DNA of 11,735 nt. It comes from Xanthobacteraceae bacterium (GTDB taxonomy: Bacteria > Pseudomonadota > Alphaproteobacteria > Rhizobiales > Xanthobacteraceae). The translations under genes and the position numbers were made by a program. The notes under the pieces are model-generated. The model saw only the letters and a list, made by a program, of their open reading frames with translations. It was not told the DNA's origin and did not search any database. Shown one piece after another: positions 7,692 through 11,735 of this stretch; position 1 is the stretch's first letter, and each line of letters opens with the position of its first letter. The DNA is taken from assembly GCA_030037105.1 (NCBI GenBank), contig JASHRY010000408.1:1-11735 (forward strand), given 5' to 3'.

Positions 7692-7816
7692 CGAAAATTC
7701 CCACCTTGATTAGTGCAGAATCCCAAGCATTATGGGTGACTTAAGTACAAATTGGTTCTTCAGATTTGGTAAAAGGTCCCCACATAGATATCTTATTGCC
7801 CGAAAAAGAGCAACGT

Positions 7817-8608
7817 ATGACGACCGAAGTTGAGCATCTGGCTACCAGGACTTTGACCGCCGTCCGTGTTGGAACCGGTCCCGACCTAGTCATTTTGCAT
7901 TCGTTGCTCACCGATCGGACGGCCTTTGACTCGGTGTTATCGAAGTTGGCGGCGGCGCATCGGGTGACACTTGTCAATCTTCCGGGCTTTCACGGCTCCA
8001 AACCAGTCGCGGCAAAACTTGAGGCTTATGTCGATCGTGTCCGCGAAGCGTTCGACAGCTTTGGCATTACCAAGGCCGCGACGCTCATGGGCAACGGGTT
8101 TGGCGGTACGCTTGCCCTCGCTTTTGCACTCAACCACTTGAATCGTCTTGCTCGGCTGATCCTGGTCGATGTAGCGGCGACTTTTCCGGAAGGGGACAAA
8201 CAAGCATTCCGCGTCATGGCGGAAAAAGTCCGCATGGCTGGTATGGGTGCAATCGCCGACATTGCCGCAGCCAGAGTCTATCACACGGGCTACATCGCCA
8301 AGTATCCTCATGCGGTCGAGGAACGCCGCAAGGTCCTGCTTGGCGTCGACCCGGCGGCTTTCATAGCAGCCTGCGAAGTGCTGATTGCCTGCGATCTTGC
8401 GCCCCTGCTGTCATCGCTGAGGCTTCCCATCTTGGTCGTCTATGGCGCTCTCGACGAGGCGACGCCACCCCACCTCAATTCAGTTATAGCTGCAGCTTCG
8501 CCAAACGCACGAGCCATCGCCATTCCGGAGTGCGGCCATTGTCCACCGCTGGAAATGCCTCAGACTTTTCTCAACGCAATTGGTGACTCTATATCTACGC
8601 ATGGTTGA
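7817..8608 (+). CDS. Alpha/beta hydrolase-fold protein lacking the nucleophile serine
   Basis: This 263-residue protein has the alpha/beta hydrolase layout: the oxyanion-strand motif LVILHSLLTDRTAF (25-38), LPGFHGS (55-61), the nucleophile elbow MGNGFGG (91-97), acid loop VVYGALDEATPP with Asp213, and C-terminal ECGHCPP with His241. The elbow should be G-x-S-x-G, but the central residue, 94, is glycine (codon GGG). Asp and His are kept, and the usual HG after the first strand is HS. A Ser-based hydrolytic mechanism therefore looks impossible; the protein may bind or reorganise a substrate, use another chemistry, or be decaying. There is no frameshift or stop, and the rest of the fold is intact. 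The ATG at 7817 is chosen because AAAGAG stands 6 nt before it; an in-frame TTG at 7766 has no clear ribosome site. It is divergent from the GntR regulator. Confidence 0.9.
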   Translation: MTTEVEHLATRTLTAVRVGTGPDLVILHSLLTDRTAFDSVLSKLAAAHRVTLVNLPGFHGSKPVAAKLEAYVDRVREAFDSFGITKAATLMGNGFGGTLALAFALNHLNRLARLILVDVAATFPEGDKQAFRVMAEKVRMAGMGAIADIAAARVYHTGYIAKYPHAVEERRKVLLGVDPAAFIAACEVLIACDLAPLLSSLRLPILVVYGALDEATPPHLNSVIAAASPNARAIAIPECGHCPPLEMPQTFLNAIGDSISTHG

Positions 8609-8782
8609 TCTGAGCCATCGGAGAGACTTTATAGCTCACCGTGCTTTGCACTCCGCATGAAGGTTCCGCGCGCTGGTCAGTGCTTACGCCGCCCCGAACG
8701 GCATGTCATCAACTGCTATGAAATCGAAAAGCTGGATCGTATTTGGCTAGGGTTTTCCGCGGTGATTCCCCAACTTATATTA

Positions 8783-8891
8783 CTAGTAGGCTGCTGAAAA
8801 AGAGAACAACGTTCACGCTCCGATTCCAATCTGTTCAACCATGGATTCCACTACGTTCACGGTGAAAATGACCTTTTCAGCAACCTGCTAG
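8783..8891. mobile_element. MITE-like element with 20-bp terminal inverted repeats beginning CTAG
   Basis: CTAGTAGGCTGCTGAAAAAG at 8783-8802 pairs with CTAGCAGGTTGCTGAAAAGG read on the minus strand from 8891 to 8872: 17 of 20 positions agree. The 109-bp unit has no coding capacity. The TAGGCTGCTGAAAAA end type is one I associate with bacterial IS families such as IS1182, with CTAG a likely duplicated or palindromic target; the family assignment is from memory. It would be a non-autonomous derivative moved by a transposase elsewhere. Its right end overlaps the stop codon of the hydrolase on the minus strand. The 8609-8782 spacer before it shows nothing recognisable. Confidence 0.65.
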
Positions 8892-9694
8892 AGCTTGAGA
8901 TCCTGATCTGCCAGCCATTTATCCAGGGCAGATGCAAATTTTTGCGGATCTTCCATCAGGAAGAAGTGACTACACCCATCGAAAAAGATAGTGCGTGAGC
9001 CCGCGATGCCGTCGGCCATCCATTGGGTGCAGGTTGGCGAGCAGATTGGATCGTTGGCGCCAGCCATTATGAGCGTAGGACAGCGGATGGCTCCGAGTTG
9101 CGAAAGGGTGTCGTGCTCTAGGCAGGCGATGTTTTGCCGGATATAGCAGGCGGGTAGTCGTGTCTCTCCGCCGATCAACGCCTCTATACGCCGAATTTGA
9201 TCCCGTTCACGATTGAAAAAAGCGAAGCTAACAAAGTTTTGGATCGAATGGCGCGCATGGTCGCCCCAATCGCCCTGCCACTCTAACACTTGTCGCATGT
9301 TGGTCAGTACCCGGATGCCAAGGGGGTCAAGCTTGGCGAATGAGGCGCATAACACCAAGGAGCGCACGAGATCGGGGCGCTCGATAGCGATGATCTGCGC
9401 AACGGCGCCCCCCATCGAGCGGCCGACGATGTGGGCATCCTCGATCCCGAGGGTGACCATCAATCCAATGGTGTCATGCGCAAGATCGGCGGTACTGATC
9501 GGCTCGTCGATTTGAGTGCTTCGGCCGGCGCCCCGGTTGTCGAAAGCGATCACCCTGTGGCGGCTGCGGAGTGCCGCGATTTGCGCGCTCCAAGCACTCA
9601 GATCGCCGGCAAGTCCATGGATCAACAAAACCGGCGTCCCTCGCCCTTCCTCGACATAATGGATGTCGTATCGTCCGATTTTTGCGATGGGCAT
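8888..9694 (-). CDS. Alpha/beta hydrolase (3-oxoadipate enol-lactonase-like) with intact triad
   Basis: This 268-residue cytosolic hydrolase has the oxyanion motif LLIHGLAGDLSAW (23-35), the FDNRGAGRS turn (51-59), nucleophile elbow VGRSMGG with Ser93, acid loop MAGANDPICSP with Asp215 and GCSHFFLMEDP with His243. The overall style is that of PcaD/MhpC-type hydrolases, which act on enol-lactones, esters or ring-cleavage products; the substrate cannot be specified. The ATG at 9694 is chosen because AGAGGA lies 7 nt before it; an in-frame TTG at 9730 would add 12 unlikely residues. The gene is divergent from the aldehyde dehydrogenase and shares an upstream 13-bp element with it, suggesting consecutive steps under joint control. 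Its TAG stop lies in the CTAG end of the MITE-like element, so the original C-terminus may have differed by a few residues. Confidence 0.93.
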   Translation of the reverse strand: MPIAKIGRYDIHYVEEGRGTPVLLIHGLAGDLSAWSAQIAALRSRHRVIAFDNRGAGRSTQIDEPISTADLAHDTIGLMVTLGIEDAHIVGRSMGGAVAQIIAIERPDLVRSLVLCASFAKLDPLGIRVLTNMRQVLEWQGDWGDHARHSIQNFVSFAFFNRERDQIRRIEALIGGETRLPACYIRQNIACLEHDTLSQLGAIRCPTLIMAGANDPICSPTCTQWMADGIAGSRTIFFDGCSHFFLMEDPQKFASALDKWLADQDLKL

Positions 9695-9701
9695 GGCGTT
9701 T

Positions 9702-9707
9702 TCCTCT
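9702..9707 (-). promoter_or_regulatory. Ribosome binding site deciding the start of the minus-strand hydrolase
   Basis: On the minus strand AGAGGA is followed by seven bases and the ATG at 9694. It favours this ATG over the upstream in-frame TTG at 9730. Confidence 0.7.
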
Positions 9708-9748
9708 CTGTCCATTCCGGGTGCCTGCAAGGTCTATTTTCAGAATAC

Positions 9749-9761
9749 TGATATATTACTG
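9749..9761 (-). promoter_or_regulatory. 13-bp element CAGTAATATATCA, copy upstream of the minus-strand hydrolase
   Basis: Read on the minus strand toward the hydrolase, the sequence is CAGTAATATATCA, ending 54 bases before its ATG. An identical copy in the mirror orientation stands before the aldehyde dehydrogenase. A perfect 13-bp match in the same place and direction relative to two divergent genes suggests a shared operator or promoter element. Confidence 0.5.
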
Positions 9762-9835
9762 TAATGGGCAAGTCGATACGCAAATAGGGCACTCATCACC
9801 TATCCAAGCGTCAATAATAATGGACCGCAACGATC

Positions 9836-9864
9836 TTGAGTTCAAAAGTTAAATCAGTAATATA
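9836..9864 (+). promoter_or_regulatory. Possible promoter of the aldehyde dehydrogenase
   Basis: TTGAGT (9836-9841) and AATATA (9859-9864) are separated by 17 bases. The -10 candidate lies inside the 13-bp CAGTAATATATCA copy, so a protein bound there would block or tune this promoter. The hexamer matches are partial. Confidence 0.35.
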
Positions 9865-9867
9865 TCA
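9855..9867 (+). promoter_or_regulatory. 13-bp element CAGTAATATATCA, copy upstream of the aldehyde dehydrogenase
   Basis: This is the plus-strand copy of the element, ending 60 bases before the dehydrogenase ATG. Together with 9749-9761 it forms a perfect inverted repeat with 93 bases between the copies. Further ATATCA/TTATCA half-like motifs follow at about 9874-9890. Confidence 0.5.
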
Positions 9868-9927
9868 TAGTGGCATATCAAATATTATCACAGCGTCAAC
9901 CCGATTGGATGAGCCTCGGAGGAATGC

Positions 9928-11460
9928 ATGCCCGCCACGAATAACCTATCCCGCTTTGCGGAAGGCGAAACGCACGGCCTGTTTATCGATGGGCGTGAGG
10001 TTGCGGCGGAGATGCCGGATCTCATCGAGGTCCGCAATCCCGCGACCGGACAGGTCATCGCACGGATCGCGCACGCGCGTGAGGATGATGTCGATCGAGC
10101 GATCAGGAGCGCGCGTGCAGCCTTCGAGGGTCCCGACTGGGGGACGCTAGATGTACGCGCGCGGGCGCGCCTGATCAACCGTCTCGCCGATGCCTTCGAA
10201 GCTCAACTCGATGACCTCTATCGGCTTGAGACGATCAACAATGGCCGTCCCGTCAACGAGACCCGGGCACAGCTTCGGCGCTTGCCGGACTTTTTTCGCT
10301 ACAATGCCGGGCTCGCGCTTGCACGACGCGACGTCGTGATTCCAGTCGAAGGTAACTATCTGAACTATATCTTAAGTCGCCCGGTCGGCGTTGTCGGCAA
10401 TTGCACGCCCTTCAACCACCCACTGATGATCCTGTGCAAGAGCCTAGCTCCCGTTCTGGCCTCGGGTTGTACGACGGTGGTCAAACCTTCAGAATACACG
10501 CCGCTGACCACGCTGGCACTGGCCCAGATCTTTACCGAGGCAGGAATTCCTGACGGTGTGTTCAATGTTGTGACCGGTTTTGGGCAGTCGACCGGAAAAG
10601 CGCTATGCCAACACCCTGGCCTCAACAAAGTGGTCCTCACCGGTGGCACCGAGGCCGGTCAGATCGCCGGTGCCTCAGCAGGACGTAATTTCGCGCATCT
10701 GACACTTGAGCTCGGCGGCAAGACACCAGTTCTGGTCTTTCCCGATTTCGAGATGGAGCGCGCCGTCAACTACGCCGCGTTCGGAGCCTTCATAGGCGCC
10801 GGGCAAACTTGCATTTGCGCGAGCCGCCACCTTGTCCATAGGGACATCTATGACGAATTCGTTGACCGCCTGGCCGCTAAGGCGCGAGCGATTCGCATTG
10901 GCGATCCCAGCATTCCAGGGACCCAACTCGGCCCGGTGATCTCGGAAAAGCAGCGACAGCGAGTTCTCGGTTACGTCCACACGGGACTGGATGAGGGGGC
11001 GCGGCTCGTCGTTGGTGGCGGAATTCCGGCCGGCCTCGCGCAAAGCGGCGGGTTCTTCGTCGAACCTACGGTATTTGCTGACGTAACGCCGAAGATGCGG
11101 ATTTTCCAGGAGGAGGTTTTTGGGCCGTTCACATCGGTCACCCCATTCTCGACAGAACAGGAGGCGATCGAGCTAGCAAATGATTCACCGTTCGGCCTTG
11201 CAGCCGCGATACGTACCAATGACGTAGCGCGCGCCCATCGAATTGCCGCAGCTCTCCGGTGCGGGATTGTCTGGATCAACGACCATCATCGGCTTGATCC
11301 GGCCTCGCCTTGGGGCGGAGTTAAACTCTCCGGCATCGGCCGCGAGACTGGTCGGGAATCCTTTGACGCTCATTTCGAGGTCAAGAGCGTTATGATCAAT
11401 ATCGGAGGGCAGGCCTTCGATTGGTATGACAATACGCCGGGTCAGCCGCGTCTGAACTGA
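9928..11460 (+). CDS. NAD(P)-dependent aldehyde dehydrogenase
   Basis: This 510-residue soluble enzyme of the ALDH superfamily oxidises an aldehyde or semialdehyde to the acid. All key residues are present: Asn163 in CTPFNHP, Lys186 in VVKPSEY (cofactor), general-base Glu261 in LELGGK, nucleophile Cys295 in GAGQTCICASR, and Glu396 in QEEVFGPF. The length is normal. The style (FNHPLMILCKSLAPVLASG, C-terminal WYDNTPGQPRLN) recalls the branch that includes dehydrogenases of N-heterocycle and semialdehyde breakdown, such as the trigonelline-pathway enzyme TgnC; this is an impression, not an alignment. The start is supported by GGAGGA at 9918-9923, four bases before the ATG. It is divergent from an alpha/beta hydrolase, with a matching upstream element, so it probably acts next to that enzyme on an imported compound. 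Confidence 0.95.
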   Translation: MPATNNLSRFAEGETHGLFIDGREVAAEMPDLIEVRNPATGQVIARIAHAREDDVDRAIRSARAAFEGPDWGTLDVRARARLINRLADAFEAQLDDLYRLETINNGRPVNETRAQLRRLPDFFRYNAGLALARRDVVIPVEGNYLNYILSRPVGVVGNCTPFNHPLMILCKSLAPVLASGCTTVVKPSEYTPLTTLALAQIFTEAGIPDGVFNVVTGFGQSTGKALCQHPGLNKVVLTGGTEAGQIAGASAGRNFAHLTLELGGKTPVLVFPDFEMERAVNYAAFGAFIGAGQTCICASRHLVHRDIYDEFVDRLAAKARAIRIGDPSIPGTQLGPVISEKQRQRVLGYVHTGLDEGARLVVGGGIPAGLAQSGGFFVEPTVFADVTPKMRIFQEEVFGPFTSVTPFSTEQEAIELANDSPFGLAAAIRTNDVARAHRIAAALRCGIVWINDHHRLDPASPWGGVKLSGIGRETGRESFDAHFEVKSVMINIGGQAFDWYDNTPGQPRLN

Positions 11461-11465
11461 AGGAT

Positions 11466-11499
11466 GGCCGCTTTGGGTCATGAGCCCAAGTCGGCGGCC
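11466..11499 (+). terminator. Hairpin just after the aldehyde dehydrogenase stop
   Basis: GGCCGC (11466-11471) with GCGGCC (11494-11499), and inside them TTGGG (11473-11477) with CCCAA (11485-11489) around a 7-nt loop, form a GC-rich stem with an internal bulge, starting 5 bases after the stop. No T run follows, so it may work with Rho or as a 3' stabiliser. Confidence 0.4.
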
Positions 11500-11534
11500 G
11501 AGATCAGCGGTTTGTCTGCTTGAATCTCGATTGC

Positions 11535-11562
11535 GCTGCAAAACCCGCTCGCTTTTTGCAGC
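11535..11562. repeat. Inverted repeat at the end of the transposase gene, possible bidirectional terminator
   Basis: GCTGCAAAA (11535-11543) and TTTTGCAGC (11554-11562) are a perfect 9-bp inverted repeat with a 10-nt GC-rich loop. It touches the stop codon of the transposase on the minus strand and lies about 75 bases after the dehydrogenase stop. It could stop transcription from both sides or belong to the insertion-sequence end. Confidence 0.4.
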
Positions 11563-11735
11563 TAGCTGTGGAGCCTCAGGAGGTTATTCCCGGTGAGGCC
11601 GAGTCTGCTGATGGGAGTTTTATCACCGATGCCGGCGTGAGGCCTGTGCCAATTGTATCGGTGTAGCCAGACTGGCAGATCGTCGGTTCTCTGCCTGGAA
11701 TGCTGGTAGGCTTTAGCGTAGGCCCACTCGCGCAG
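11562..11735 (-). CDS. IS481-type transposase, C-terminal part (continues beyond the window)
   Basis: The minus-strand frame runs from the window edge to TAG at 11562-11564 and encodes 57 residues. The start LREWAYAKAYQHSRQR, the core WLHRYNWHRPHAGIGDKTP and the end SRLGLTGNNLLRLHS match the C-terminal part of IS481-family DDE transposases: the YNWHRPH motif follows the catalytic Glu helix in the integrase fold. The catalytic DDE residues would lie beyond the window, so whether the gene is intact cannot be judged. With the istB remnant on the left, it brackets the catabolic block with mobile DNA. Confidence 0.85.
   Translation of the reverse strand: MREWAYAKAYQHSRQRTDDLPVWLHRYNWHRPHAGIGDKTPISRLGLTGNNLLRLHS

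Noticed and set aside
1..11735. CRISPR array, tRNA or rRNA genes
   Set aside because: No short regularly spaced repeats, cloverleaf-like segments or rRNA-like sequence were seen on either strand.

Overview
The window reads like an accessory catabolic segment of an alphaproteobacterium, most likely a rhizobium-type member of the Rhizobiales (Bradyrhizobium/Mesorhizobium-like). This rests on moderately high GC, the style of the proteins, and insertion-sequence remnants of the IS21 (left) and IS481 (right) families. The taxon is an inference; no rRNA or core gene is present.

Layout. Bases 41-262 hold the C-terminal tail of a decayed IS21 istB gene. Bases 400-6381 are one tight minus-strand operon, transcribed from a three-unit RidA fusion through a double-NBD ABC ATPase, two inner-membrane permeases and a BMP-family periplasmic binding protein. 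The last four genes are joined by 4-base ATGA overlaps, and the RidA gene ends 9 bases before the ATPase start. A stretch of about 610 bases without a convincing gene separates this operon from a GntR/FCD regulator (6995-7651, minus). Divergent from the regulator is an alpha/beta hydrolase-fold gene (7817-8608, plus) whose nucleophile position is glycine. A 109-bp MITE-like element (8783-8891) separates it from a second alpha/beta hydrolase with an intact triad (8888-9694, minus). That gene is divergent from an aldehyde dehydrogenase (9928-11460, plus). The window ends inside an IS481-type transposase (11562-11735, minus).

How it may work together. The BMP-type transporter (relatives carry nucleosides or other small N-containing compounds) would import a substrate. 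RidA domains hydrolyse enamines/imines, alpha/beta hydrolases cleave esters, lactones, amides or enamine-derived products, and the aldehyde dehydrogenase oxidises a semialdehyde. This matches the logic of the RutC/RutD steps in pyrimidine breakdown and of N-heterocycle ring-opening pathways. No ring-attacking enzyme lies in the window, so the substrate is unknown.

Most notable points: (1) three tandem 140-residue RidA units with all catalytic residues kept, which could fold as a one-chain version of the normal RidA homotrimer; (2) an alpha/beta hydrolase without its nucleophile next to one that has it; (3) an identical 13-bp element placed 54-60 bp upstream of both divergent genes of the hydrolase/dehydrogenase pair; (4) a mobile-element end that supplies a gene's stop codon.
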